DNA of 64,000 nucleotides, taken from Smittia aterrima. Its lineage: Eukaryota; Arthropoda; Insecta; Diptera; Chironomidae. The notes beneath the pieces are model-generated. The model had not been told where the DNA came from. It was given only the letters and a program-made list of their open reading frames with translations, and searched no databases. Within the stretch, counting starts at the first letter, position 1, and each line of letters opens with the position of its first letter. A program made the position numbers and the translations under genes. Shown here piece after piece: positions 49,801-63,182 of this stretch. The stretch covers positions 5,270,854-5,334,853 of the forward strand of contig CP093830.1 of assembly GCA_033063855.1 (NCBI GenBank), written 5' to 3'.

Positions 49801-50804
49801 GCAATGGAATGTACGTGATGTGCAGTAATCGTGGTGTGTTGGATCAAGGACACATCGTTACAGGAACTTATTTCCCACCTCTGCCAACATCACAGGATCA
49901 TCAGAACCTCGGCTCAAGTAACATTCTCTCGTCTAGTCACCATCATCATCATCACTACATGAACACGCAAACAACATCTTCATTGACGTCGTCATTAGTC
50001 TCAAATCAGATTATGAATAGCAACAGCAGCAGTAACGACGTTAAATATAAAAGTAACGATAGCAATAACAATAAGCACGGTAGCGAGAACAATAATAAGT
50101 TGAACAGTAAAATGAATGAGATGAACAATAGCAAAAGTGAGAGTAAGAGCTTCAAAAACAAAACAATCTCGAAATGTGATGATATCGATGACAAATTAAT
50201 CAAAAACGATTCCAACAATAATAATCAGGACAACAAGAACAGCAACAAGATCATCGGTGACATGACCCAGAACAATCGATTAGTCCTGTCATCTCCGACG
50301 ACTTCAGCATTGTCTCCATATCATCATCAATCGTATTTATCGCAATTCAAAAATCACATCAATTATTCCGATCAAAGCATTCAACAGCAGCAACAAGACG
50401 AGATCGATTCGCAATCAAACATGAACAAATACAACAATTTTGCCGAGTACGATCCTTATCAGAATAATACGATCTACTATCATCCGTCGACACACTTTGC
50501 GCACTCGCATCCGTCGTTGAACTCGTTGCCACCAACATCGTCAGCTCCCACTGCATTCTACGTCACAAATCCTGACTACTATCATCATCAATCGTACACG
50601 ATGGGTCCAACAGTTCAAGCGACAACAGCTCTCGTGCAACCGATGGTAGCGAAAATCGATGCCGTGATCGGAGCGACGACGATTCCACTTCATCATCCAA
50701 CACAAGCTCTAATGGGTGACTCTTACGTCAGCCCCGAGCAATTGAAGGAAGATGACTTCAGCAATATTCTCGCTGGTGTTCGGAAAACGTGCTACAGCAA
50801 CTGA
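43821..50804 (+). CDS. Sox15: SoxF-class HMG-box transcription factor, Sox15 type
   Basis: Coding exons: 43821-44256 (or from an acceptor at 43833-43834), 44321-44407 and 49027-50804 (TGA). With the ATG at 43821 the protein has 766 residues. The HMG box (about residues 139-217) reads RIRRPMNAFMVWAKVERKKL, ADENPDLHNADLSKMLGKKW and RSLTPQDRRPFVEEAERLRV, ending NYKYRPRRRK. These are SoxF residues and resemble fly Sox15. Sox proteins bind the DNA minor groove at ACAA-type sites and bend it. In flies Sox15 acts in mechanosensory organ socket cells and the wing. After the box come about ten alanines, then long Asn/Ser/Gln/His-rich segments with little order, and a compact C-terminus (EDDFSNILAGVRKTCYSN) that may be a conserved activation or interaction tail. 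An in-frame stop immediately precedes the ATG, which could mean a true start or a splice acceptor. Poly(A) candidates at 51669-51678. Confidence 0.9.
44666..44686. repeat. CTT trinucleotide microsatellite
   Basis: About seven tandem CTT/TTC units lie within the second Sox15 intron. Confidence 0.8.
48092..48144 (+). repeat. Dispersed repeat, copy A
   Basis: It begins with a 23-nt stretch identical to 60507-60529, starting TGATGATTTCCTGTCC. The following 30 nt align to copy B with gaps: CCCACAA, then CCCATCA, then AATGTTT in both. Same orientation as copy B, 12.4 kb away. The family is unknown. Confidence 0.65.
49187..49204 (+). repeat. GCN tract encoding polyalanine in Sox15
   Basis: A run of GCT/GCC/GCA codons encodes about ten alanines just after the HMG box. 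The codons are mixed, so replication slippage is less likely than for a pure repeat. Confidence 0.7.
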
Positions 50805-51668
50805 ATTTGAAATTCGTAAGCAATGGCAAGCGAGGGAAATGGAAAACAATTCTTTCTTCTGCAATCTGATTAAACACAATCATTTGGAGAGCTCATGAAA
50901 TTCATGATGTGTGGTAGCGATTGGATTTGTTTTCCTTCACGTCTTTCGAGTAATTCTCAAATCGACTGTCGTTGTTATTGCTTTCTTATTCACTCGCTCG
51001 CTCTGTAAAGATATGCAGTATTAAACTCTTATACAAATTGCTATAAACTATTGTCTCGACCGTGCTAGAAGTAGCGCATAATCGGATTATGTTTTTTTGG
51101 CGCATATTAATAAGCTTCTCTGTTTTGTACAATCGACAATTGAACAACATTTTGAGAAAAACTTCTTTTTCACTTCTTTACAATGTTGCCAAAGATTTTT
51201 TTTTTCGTTTCCTTTCATTCACGATCGATCTGGCGGTTATGACGATTTGTATAAAAAAATGATTTTTCCAGTGACAATAAGTACTTTACATGCTGTCGAG
51301 ATGGGAGACGTTTCTAAGTTACGTGAAGTTAAGAGTTCGATGTTCGATCAAAATGAGATTCATTCACGTGACTTTAAGAAAAGTCTCCGTCGTCAGCCTC
51401 CACACAAACTCATCTCGTTGTAACAATAAGATTTTTTTTTTTGCAATATTAATTAGATTAATCACACTTGTTATATTCTCCCTCGTTTCGTTCGTTAATA
51501 GAACAAATTTTTTGCAATCAACTCTTGAAATTTCTAAAAGATAATTTATGTCGAAATAAGGAATTTAGAGTGAATGGAAGTTTCCCGTTTTATTTTTATT
51601 TTTTTCGAGAGATTTTCCAGCGAAGAACTATTTAGTTGAATGTAAATTTTTTTTAGTTTAAAGGAATG

Positions 51669-51678
51669 AATAAATAAA
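51669..51678 (+). promoter_or_regulatory. Candidate poly(A) signals of Sox15
   Basis: Two overlapping AATAAA hexamers lie about 865 nt after the Sox15 stop codon, a plausible 3' UTR length for a fly transcription factor. Confidence 0.35.
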
Positions 51679-54600
51679 GATTATTTCAAACGGCAAACGA
51701 AGCGTCATAAATCTTTCTCACTTCATGTTTTTATGATATTTCATTTCAGGTCCGTCGTCATTAAGTGAGAATCGTGGATCTTCGGATATTTCGTACAAAA
51801 TTTTTTTTGGTTTGGTGGTTTCCTCGGTTAGCAACGTATATCGCTTTATTTAAATTCTCAATCTGTTTCGGTTTGGATATTTTCATACTTCAGCAATATT
51901 GTAATGAGTTTTTGGTGTTTTTTATTTCTTGAAGCAGCGAATTTACGATCATCATCGTCGTTGAAGCGCTTCGGTAGTTGTGCTAAGGATTCGTCAATGA
52001 AAACACTTTAAAAGGAGTTAAACTTAACTTTCACACTTTCTTTCGCATAAAATTATTCCGCAATACTCATTAACACACTTGAAGCTTGTCGCCGACAAAT
52101 GTTCACACGCATAGATAACTTTAAAGTCATTAATAAGTTGTCGCATAGCAAGTGAGTGGTTTTTTATGAAATGCGAATGATACGAATTACTTTGAAAGTG
52201 TCAACGTTTCTTGAAGTCGGTGGTCGACTGGAACCACTTGGAAGCGCAGTGTAGCAACGCGACCTCTTAGCTTAGTGAGGTGGTTGTGATATGTAAAGTA
52301 AGAAGCGTGAAAGTAAGAATGAAAAAGACTTTTTAGTTCCACTATTTGACGAAAAAAAAAAGTTTAATGATCATCAACATTAAAATTACCTGTTAGGAAG
52401 GTATTTTTCTTTAATGTTTATGCATCGTTGGCTCCCGCAAGTGTTTTCGTAAGTTTTCGGGTGATTTTGAAAGTCACAAGCTGTAATTACTGTTTGAAAA
52501 CTTTATTTTCTTTCAGCCACAATCAGTTATCGCCCGTATCAAGAGTGCCCTCCTTTTCCTCGAGTGTTATGCAAATATTATCAAAGGAAAACGCTTTTTC
52601 TTGCTCGAGCGTCTTTTCGAGAATAAAAAAGTGAAATTAAACGATGTCAATGCACATGAAGAAATATGAGAGAGTTTACGAAAAACGTTCAGTTTAGCGA
52701 AGGCAAATTATTCGAGGTAATTTACGGCGCAAATTGTATAAGAAACTGTCATTTTCACAATTCCTGCGTGTGCTTTCAATTTCTAAATCGCGATTGCACA
52801 ACAAACGACAAGACTTTCAATTTTATCTCTTGGATTTATTCTGATAATCTCGTTTTATGCCGCATTTAAGTCAATGACAAAAAATGTAAAATAATGCAAA
52901 AAATAAAAGTCGAGCGCGCTCGCGTATTTGGTGAATAATTCGAATTCGGCAAAATGAAACGAGTCGACGGAGCTGAGGCTTTCGCTTTCAGGAGAATTCA
53001 ATATTCTTAGCCACAGCAGATTTTCCTGCATTTTCCATCCTTCGAAGCATTCGATGCATACATTTTGTATTTTTATGCAAGTCGCTCTATAAAATAAAAT
53101 AAACTTTTTCTTACATTTTTTTTATATTTGCAATCGCGGTTGCAGAAAAGCATTGATTTATGCTCCCTCAGTTGCTTTCTGTTTATTTTTTCGGTATCTC
53201 TGCGATTGTCGTCTTCTCTTTATCTACTTCCAATATTCTTCTTCTCTTCGCTTCGTTTCTTTCAGAAGTTATGCTGCATTGGAAAATTTAAAAATTGCAT
53301 CGCTTTTATGCACTTTTTAAGGTTTCAAACGACCGACGAGTATTTTACAAACGGAGCGGTGATATCTGCTTGCGGTTGGGGTTGTTTGAGATGTCGGAAC
53401 ATTCACAAGTTTTGTGTTTAGAAGGAAATTAATTGATTTGAGTCTCAAGATAAATTCCTTAACCGAAGAAATTGTTGCAAACTTGAAACTATTCCTCGAT
53501 TGGATATTAATTTCCGTAATCTGCTGAACATTTTTCTCCACATTTTCATCTCCCGCAAAGGCAAAACTATTTTATGATAGCCTCCGTGCCATTCATTATC
53601 GTCTTGTTGCATTGAAATGAAAGAAATTTCCAAGAGATTTAAAAGATTTTTCTCCTCCTCATTGATAACTCGAACGCGTGTGCGCATGAATGAAAGTAAT
53701 TAAATGAGAAATCCGCCATTCCATTCCAAAGTCTCCATTCGCCTTTCAAGACCTGAGAAATGCTTCGATTTAAATTTGGCTGCCGCCCACACTGAAATTA
53801 ATTCAGAAAATTTGTATTCTTCATCGAGCATTTGTGTCATCGATCAACAGCCGACACAACAAAACGAAAATCGAATATCGAATGCAGCAGCAACAGTGAA
53901 GAAGAACTTTATAAATCTAGAACGGATATTTTTAGTGCAATCGGAAATTAGTCGAATGCTGATTATTCATTGAGTTGTGGGAGACCATCGACATTAATTT
54001 TTTTTAATTCGACGATAACCTTGAGAGCGATTTCCATTGACTTTGTTTGATTAAGACTCTTTCATCCGAGAGAGGTAGGAAAAATTAAATATAATTAAAA
54101 ATCTAAAAATAATCTCAGTTGGATTTAAGGTTGATCGTGAAGCTAACTGCTTAGTGACTCATTTTGTGTTTCCGAAATAACAAAAAAAAAAGACTTTGCT
54201 GGTAGTTTGAACTTTTCGATCGTCGCATGCGCTTAAAACGATTAAAAGCTATTCCAAGGAGAACTTTGTAGTTGAGTCACGTTCAGTGTTAGATGAACGA
54301 ACTATCAAACCCCGAAAGAAAGAATTGTTATGCTCGTTCCACCGCTTTGACACAAGCTACACATAAAACCTTTTACAATTTCTCGCCATCGGAATATCAA
54401 TAATCGTCGAAAACGGTTCTTTCGACATCGGACTTTAAATTATCTTAATGGATCTTTATCAGCCCGAAAGGATCGCCATGCGTTCCAATAGCATCAGATC
54501 TTGCCAACTAATTGCTAAGCTCATTAATAAAACATGATATGGCCATTGTGTGTTTCGCTCCCGTTTATGAAGAAGTGCCATAACGTACAAGAGAGTTTTT

Positions 54601-57600
54601 CCACTCAGTGAGCAAATAAACGTTTCATATTTCATTCGGAAATAACAATTCAGATGCTTTTACCATTGGCGAGTCTCCCTCTCTCTCCCTCTGTCTCGTA
54701 ATGTGTGGCAAAATAAGGGCAATTAATAAAAATTTATCAAACTGCTTTAATTGTTGCTTAATACGTTTAACGCACATCTCGTTTAATAATAGACTGGAGA
54801 GTGAACACATAAATCAGAAACCATAGCGAGCCAACGTGGCGAGAAGACGAGAAGTTTATAAAGTTTCTGCATGAGCACCTCATGACAATGATAAGACGTT
54901 ACAGTGACGATCGAGTACAAGAGTGAGGTCAACTCCCTTTTCGTAACACGATCTGCTCAATCAAACTCCTCGTGAGCTCTCTTTTTATTTCGTCGAGACA
55001 AGTTCAAGTTCAGTCGTTGAATCAATTATCGTATCTTCAAAGACAATCAGAAACAGGTTCTCGTACGACTTCAATCCGCCGCCGAGCTATGTCCATTCAT
55101 AAATCGAAATAATAGACAATGACTTCGCTCTCTCTCCCTCATTCCGTTTGTTTATCTACATACAGCAAATAAAATTATTATTCCAGTATAAATGGAGTCG
55201 CGCGTCTACATCTTGTCTATTGAAGTCGAATGTGCAATTTTTTTTTTGTAAGCTTCGAAACCCCAAAGCTCGCGAGACAATACGTTTTTTCATTCTCACT
55301 TTCGATGACTACTTAAAATTACACTCTCCGTTCCATTGTTTCGGCATTTCCTAAGAATCCAAAAAAAAACTTCTTGCAAAGCTAAATGCGACGAAAGACA
55401 TCTTCTCTAACAGTTAGAATTTTCCTTTTCATTGTTCGACGACCCATAAGCTACCAAATGAGATTCTACGTCTGCGATTATCGTCGTGTCAAACAATAAC
55501 AATAAACGCCAAAGCCGAGAAGGAGAAAGACGACACAGAAATCCGGTGGCGGATCAAGTTTCTTTGTCATTTATGAAACAACAACGAGAATCGCGCTGTT
55601 TTCACATGAAGATATGCGATGGCACACGCTCGCAGTTATCGAAGTAACCAACAGAAACAATGAGTTTGATGAATTTTTAATAAACACTTTTATTTCTCTC
55701 ACCCAGCAATGATTCACAGATCATGAGCAAACTCGTGACGTCAAATTTGACTAGAACGATGGGAAAGAAATTAACGTTTGTGATTCAAGACCTTAAAATC
55801 ACTGGACACAGTTTGAAATGCTCTAAAAGTCTTCACGTCGAGAAGTTAAAAATGAAACAATGCAACGACGTTAAACAATCTCTTAATGAACACGGTTAAC
55901 ACTTTATAAATATTTATATCGAAAGTTATTAATATCGAAGCGATCGAAGAAGCGTAGAAGGTGCAACAATAAAAATCGCGTGAAAAATTTAATATTTTTT
56001 CGCCAAATTATTAAATTTTGCTTGTCGATGAATTCCTTGACTGGAAATGTCATTCCTGTTGCAAGAAGCGACGACACAAAAAGGTTTCGCCATATCAGGA
56101 GGAGTAGAATGCATTGGCAAGTGAGATATGATCAGAACGATCGCGAAACGAATCAGAAAATATTTAATAAATTGCTCGTCGCTCAATTCTTTATTTTTAT
56201 TTTTATTTCAACGCGATAAACTTGATGTAAAAATCATTTTCCTCGCCGACAGTAGACGCCGTTTTTGTTTGGCACAAGCTTTGCATGAGTTATTAGGTTC
56301 AATCGATTGAACAGTTTCTTTTGGACTTCTCATTAAAACGCCAGCGACGTCAAAATTTGTTCCATTCACCCAATGATTCATCACCTTCCGCTGCTTGAGC
56401 TGCTGCAATTTCGCTCTTAAACGACCAAATATTTCAATTTAAATTCGGGTAAAAAGCAAAACATTTTGTTCTTTTTCATTAACTTCTCTTCGATCAATGA
56501 GATCGCTTGGCTTTTTATTCTCGAATTCGCTGTTTCTTGTCATACTTGAGATTTTACACATTCCCTGCCTTCAAACATCGTCATCATTTTTTTGTGGTCG
56601 CTCCGATTGTGATGTGAATTTTTATTTATTTCCAGTTCGTCCTGAAGCTTCGTCTCGCCTTCATTTCATTTTCATCTGTAAGCGTCATCGATCTTGTCGA
56701 AACTTTTAGTTTTCCCTTTCGCATTTCATGCCCGAGAACATAATTGCTGAAGAGCATTTCATTTAACCGCTTTTAAAATTCCTGAGATGAAGAAAAAGTC
56801 GCTCGTATAACATCAAGACCAACATTAAATTGTCTCGAGCGTCGTTGCTCTTCGGTGTCATATGAAAAAGTAATTATTATGTTCCCGATCACTTTTCAAT
56901 TTTACCGAAACTTGTTTTTGTGACACTCTCCCGAAGACAAAGACAAAACGCAGACCGAATTAGGATTGGAAAGTCCTTCGCGCTTCAACGGACAATTCAA
57001 TGAAGATTTCGCGTCATAAAACTCATCATTTAAATTATTGATGTCACTAACAATGGCACTCAATTATCTGCTTTTTGTTGGCGTCTGTTTAGCGTTAACA
57101 ACCACATTAGTCGATGCAGTGATGCATTCGAAGGCTTTTTTTGGGGAATCTTTGAGCGTATAGTTATGACAGGCCTCTCGGCTCTTTATTTTATCAGCCA
57201 TTGTTCGCGATATATCCCTCGACGATGAAAATGATTGACACGTTTATGGCAAACAAAAAAAGATATTTCTTGAGTGATGGATTCATCGGCAACAAAGTGT
57301 TTTCGGAGCGGACCACTCGCTGATGTGGCAGCCATTGCAGAATCATCTCGAGCGCTGATGAAACAGTTCATAAGTTTTCAATTGCACTAAAAATCCACTT
57401 AAATTTGCATTGAATAAATTAAGCGAAACAAACGGAATTTCAAATCCATCGCTCGTCATGACATTGCAACAGTTTCTGCTTCTCTTTCGTCGGAATCGGC
57501 TGAGACGAAGCAGAAATTTCCATTTTAAACGTTTTCTCAGCCACTTCCACTTGGATGAAATAAGTTCGCTCGCTTGTTGCCGAAGCCTCAATAAATTTAA

Positions 57601-60506
57601 ATTCATCAATAACATTTTAAAATGCTAATGAAATTTAAATTTTATTCCCGATCGGGGAAGAAAATTCCTCAAAACTCAAAACCTTTCGTAAATCCTTCAA
57701 AAAATCATTCAGTTGAAGTCTTCAAACTTCTTTTCGTTTGACAAGAGCTGCAATTTGAAATTCATCATGCGCTGAACTGATCGTCGAGTTTGTATTATCT
57801 ATGGGCCCATAAATCGTCGTTCTCCTCGAAACTAAAACACCGATAAAAGCTGAGAGAGATCGAAACAACTAGATTCATCTCTTTCTGCTCGAGAGACTTG
57901 CTCGTTCGGTCTGTTGCCAGTTTTTGTTTGTTTGTGTAGATGTTGCTCTGTCCGATATCGTCTCTACATCGATACTTTCAACATCATTAAACAGACCCCA
58001 CCCAGATTGAACGATTGGCTGCGATGCAGGGATTTGTACGCTGCTCTGAGGCATGTGATGTATGGTCGAGAGCTTTGAAATGTAAAATTTCGCAAATAGA
58101 ATTCAGATTGAGATTGAATTTCAAAACTTTTGTGTGTCGAAATCTGGTTCAAGTGTTTTTGATTGAAATTAGAATTTTATTTAGCTCGCAATCAGAATGA
58201 GAACTCACTCACTCGAGAACACATCAGAATCATTTGGTTTTGTGTATTGCGAAGCATTCAGAACATAGAAGGAAGACAAGGTTGCGACGAGCCCTACACG
58301 TAAGCTCATCGGAGCGTATCAATGGAAATGAATTCTTCAATGTAAAAAGAATTTAAAAAGTCGTCGAGAGATTCACAGATCGGAAACGTGTTTGATGATA
58401 TCCTGTTCACCTAAATAAATTATTTAGGGTTGTTGTTCATGGTGAGTTCGTTGGCTCTTTTGTGATTGAGTTGTGTTAAGGAAAACGATTTACTCGATTG
58501 ATTGAAGCTTCTTCAAGGTTTTCAAAGTCTCATTTGATCGTTTCCGCTTACAACTTCATTTCAACATGTTCGACATTCGCAAAGCTTCAATTACTGCCAA
58601 TTTAATTTATGCGTAACTATTTATCTCGCATGTTCACCAGATAAGACGCTCGAAGAGCCATTAATTAAATAACCAATTCCCAGCCCGCACTCCAAAGGTT
58701 TCTCCAAAGAAAATATCTACGCACAAACGCAAATTAATAATTATCATTACTTTAATGACCCCAACATGCACAGCGGTAAATATTTCAGTAAAATTTACTT
58801 CGTTTTAAAACGCAAAGAGCTCTGCAAGAAACACGAAAAATCTTTAAGTCAACAAAAAGAAAAAGACTTTTTCTCACAGATTAGAAAATTCTCACGTTAA
58901 CAGAGCAAAACGCAATGATTTTTTCCTCAGTTTGCTTTACATTTTTTTCTGTAATTCTCATTTTACAATTTTAAATGTATACACATAATTTCTTGGTGAA
59001 TGTCTTACCTTTCGTTGTTATTGCGAGTAATGAAAAGAGGGTTAAAGTCTTCGATAATTTCAAGAACAGCTTGATGGGGAGAGTTGTGAAGGTTGGGACT
59101 CTTTTTTGCTTTGAAGAGTTTGTCCCACTCAGACTCACTATTCCCTAATGACTTCACGAAGATTCAGCGGAAGTTTCGAGCGAAAGTAATTAACATTTAA
59201 TTAACTGTACTCCAGATTTTTTTTCCTTCATTTTTATGTCGTGCAATTAACGCGAGAGGTGATAAAACATACAACTGCTTCGATCGATAAATTTCATCGC
59301 CAACGAAGAAAAAAATTCAGATTTCATTTCTTTTTTAAATCCCACGATCCCCGTTGTCCGATCATTCATTAGAAAGCTGTCAACACGAAAATATAAGAAA
59401 TCTCGACGACGAGTTGAGCTGTTTTCAGTTAATAAATCTTTATCTAACTTTGAGCTGACCAGTCAATGTAGGTAGCCCTTGTTGTGATTAATTTTCACAC
59501 TCGAAACTATTAGAGGTGAATTTCGAGTCGGAGGAATATCGACGAGAGATTTTAAAACTCGAACAAGACAATCGCATTAAAAGCGTCCCTAAAGACCGTT
59601 GACTCGATGTCTAGTGAGAAGTTCTGAATGAAGTTACGCAAGTGGCACAAGAAACGAATGAAAAATATCATAAAGCTCATGATGATTAATGGATTCGATC
59701 GTAAGAATCCCAGAGATTCATTCAGAGATATCTGTTCCTCTTCTTCTTCATCTTCTCTTCTTTATTTTTGACTCCAATGCGTGTAGCCTTGAATTAGTTG
59801 TTGTAGAATCTCTCACTTGACATCGCAAGTCGGATGTAAAGCGAATAGATCGCTGGAGCTCCGCGGAGATTTCTTATTATATCAATCACAACACACATGA
59901 AGCAGCGGGAGGTCGACAGTTTGTTTGATGTTCCTCTCCGTCAATCTCACTCGACTGTTCAAATAAAAATTTATAAATGATCGTTTTATTGAATCAGTCG
60001 AAGAAAAAGTGTTGCCTCGCAATGAATTTCTTCCGAATGTGCTTTGAACGGCGGCTGGGGAGCGACCAGACCATTCGAACTGATGATACTGAAGAATTGT
60101 TAATCAAAATGACAAATCACACTCGATCGACGGTTAATTAACATTTAATTTCGGTGAATAAAAAAAGAGTTGACATGGAATTTAAATTTACTTAAACACT
60201 CTTATTATTGATGAATGGATCGGCTTTTGTGACGTCTCGTCTGTCCTGTCCTCCCAGAAAATAACGATCATTATCATAATGCTTGTAATTAAAGTTCATT
60301 CGAAGGCAAATTCCTGAGAATCATTGCCAAAGTCGCGAGGCGAAGGGGAGGAAGAGAGATTTCTCCGATCAACTTCATATCGAGACAAGAATCAGGGTGT
60401 GACTGGTGAATTATAATAATTCTCCGCTTCTCTTACCTCGCCTGATGTGTACACAAAATATATTACATGTGCACGGTTCTTACTCGAGTTTTGAAGATTA
60501 ATATTT

Positions 60507-60575
60507 TGATGATTTCCTGTCCTCAAAATCAAAACATCCCACAAACAAACCCATCACCGAAATTATTCAATGTTT
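60507..60575 (+). repeat. Dispersed repeat, copy B
   Basis: The first 23 nt are identical to 48092-48114. The remainder aligns with insertions relative to copy A, sharing CCCACAA, CCCATCA and AATGTTT blocks in the same order. Confidence 0.65.
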
Positions 60576-63158
60576 GCCATCGAAATTCATGTTCGTTTTC
60601 TGAATATCATCATAAGTCACAGATGATAGTTAGTTCTCTGATTTTGGCTAGCAGGGGTCTCTCAATCGCTTAAGAAACGATCACACTCGTTTGAGCTCTT
60701 CTCATCGCCACAAATCAAACGACGGAACTTCTGAAAAATTCCAGAATTACATGACATGAAGCTGAAAACAAAACACAATCAATTACTCTCGTCGTGATGG
60801 CGAAAAAGAAATTTCAAACACATTTTTATCCTCTCCTTGAACGGCTTAACCGATGATAGTTTAAACTTTAAAGTTGGTCTTGAGTTGCGGCATTGAAATC
60901 TTTTTTCTTTCTTTCCCTCAATTAATTTCGCGACAAAGAGAGAAGAATGAGAGACATAGCAAATCAAGCCCACATAATTTAAAGATTTTCGGCTTTCGAG
61001 GTGAATCAGGGAGAGAGAGAAAAATCAGAATCAGCGCAGCCATCCACCGATAATTTTGTATTATTATCGTTTTGGAGACAGCGAGCTGTCATTGCAGTAA
61101 TTTGCTTTTATGCGCTTGTTTTGCGCTTCGAAGATTCATATTGCACAGGCCAAGACTCGAGCGCATTACGACAACACAGCACAGACTGTAAATTATCATT
61201 AATGATCATAATGAAGATGATGTCAAGCGCGTGCCGCAACAACAATGGAAATGCGAAAATGCGAGCACGAAGCCAAAAAAAAAATCGGAAATGAGCGAGA
61301 GAAAAATTTATTGATGCTCTGGCCTAATTGAGGATGATGTATGATGGGAGCATTCAAAATATTTGCGCAATCAGCAGAAGCCGCGATAAAAGGATTATGC
61401 GCGAGTTATGAGAATGAAATATATGCTCGAACTGTCGCTGTTGCTAAATATCTTTTTCCAGGAATTATGCACAGCAATAATTTCTCATTAATTTCGAGAT
61501 GATTGAACTCTTTTTTGAGATCCACGAAAAAGTTGAGCGATCTCGAACCTGCAATTGCTTAATAAAATTCCATTCTCGAGACGGAAAAGTTTTAATTAAA
61601 TTACGATCACGGTTTTTCGATAGCGAGCCATTTATTGCCTCATATTCGATTTATTAATCCTTCTTGCATCAATCGCAAAAGGCAAAACAAATAATGAAGC
61701 GCGGAGCAACAATTTACGTCCAGAGAGCTTACACAAAGATGCATGCATTGCATTTGCTGCGAAAAGCCTTATCAGGAAATACTTCTTCAACCCACAATTT
61801 AACTTTGCGATACTTTTTATTGACTCCGCGGCAAGGAGATTGTAATTATATGCGCTTCGTTCTCTTTCTCCACGCCAGAGCATGTTAAAGCTCACCTCCG
61901 ATTAGTAAAAATAGATAATGCGGGCTCGTATCGACCTCACGTAAGATTCGCAGTCAGCGCCGATTGTTGATGAACTGAAATAAAGTCAGCAGAAGACCTG
62001 AAACAAACGACTGTGATAATCGCGATGATGGAAGAGCTCATAAACTAATTGAGGAAAATAGAAACATCAATAATGCAATTTTTAATTCTTCGATTCAAAG
62101 TTTTTTTTTTCTTTCCTTCTTTATTGTTTCGTCATCTTGAAGTTTCTTTTCAATCATCTTCGCCAAAGATCAAAGATTATTTACAATGTGTTTAAAAGAA
62201 TTTTTACAAATCTTTGAAAATTGTTTCGTTATTCGCTATAAAAAAAATCCTAAGTTTTCAAAAAGTCAACAACTACGCGAGCGAAAAAAAAATTGTTTCT
62301 TCATGTTATTTCGCTATCGTAAGTTTCGAAGAAAAAAAAATGTTCTTGTCTTTACACAATTCATTAATTTGTCTTGCGGGGCTTGAGAGAATGTGAGATT
62401 GCAATGACGGCTTATCAATGCTCTTTACACCCCGCGCCAAAAAGTATCGCGCAAAGAGTTATGAGCCGCGAGATTAAAGATCAAAGACCACACCGCGAAA
62501 AGAAAACCCTTCGGAAGAATCTCCTCTCATGTCTTTTAAGTTCGAATGTTTATTTCCGCGATAGCAATTTTATTCGATTCTTTATAAGTAAATTGTGGCA
62601 AAGAGGTAAAGGGAGAGTGTCGAACAATATTCATGTCTGCTGCTTACTTTGAACGAGAAGGGAATGTGCGTACACCTTGAGATTGATTTTGGAAGGTTTT
62701 ATTTTGGATTTTTAATTGTGACGAGACTCACGAACAAGTCCACATTGCGTGTGAATCGTCGAGGCAGAAAAAGGAATCTTGTTGTCTTTATTAATAACCA
62801 TTCACAAATCGATGCCAATCTGGCTCCGGCAACTCTCTTAAAATCTGCCGCGAAAAACTCTGTGAAGTCTCGAACCGAGCGAGCGCGAAAATGATTTATA
62901 ACCATAGCTTTGTATCATTTGCACTTATTAATATCATTTCGCGCATTTAAAGATACAAACTTCGATGTTCAATATTCAATATTCCACCTCTCCGCTCCTC
63001 TTTTCTTCATCGTTCGCTGATCCTGAACCATGATTAGCGTCCCTCAAGCTCCGCAGTAATATTTATTTAGACTTTTATTGAAGGCAATGCTCGGATTGCG
63101 AAAGTTTTATCGCAAACTGCTCTTTAAAGTTGAGTTAAATAAACATCAAGCAGAGCAG

Positions 63159-63182
63159 AGAGGGGAGAGAGAGCGAGAGAGA
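63159..63182. repeat. GA-rich microsatellite
   Basis: An imperfect GA run interrupted by GGGG and GC. It resembles tracts near 2485-2503 and 61010-61021. Confidence 0.6.

Noticed and set aside
54650..54700. tRNA-like D-arm sequence on the minus strand (CCAATGGTAAAAGCATC)
   Set aside because: No B-box, no matching acceptor stem and no anticodon arm could be folded around it.
57343..57628. Overlapping 72- and 90-codon frames on opposite strands
   Set aside because: Mutual shadows rich in Arg/Leu/Phe; no family similarity and no regulatory context.
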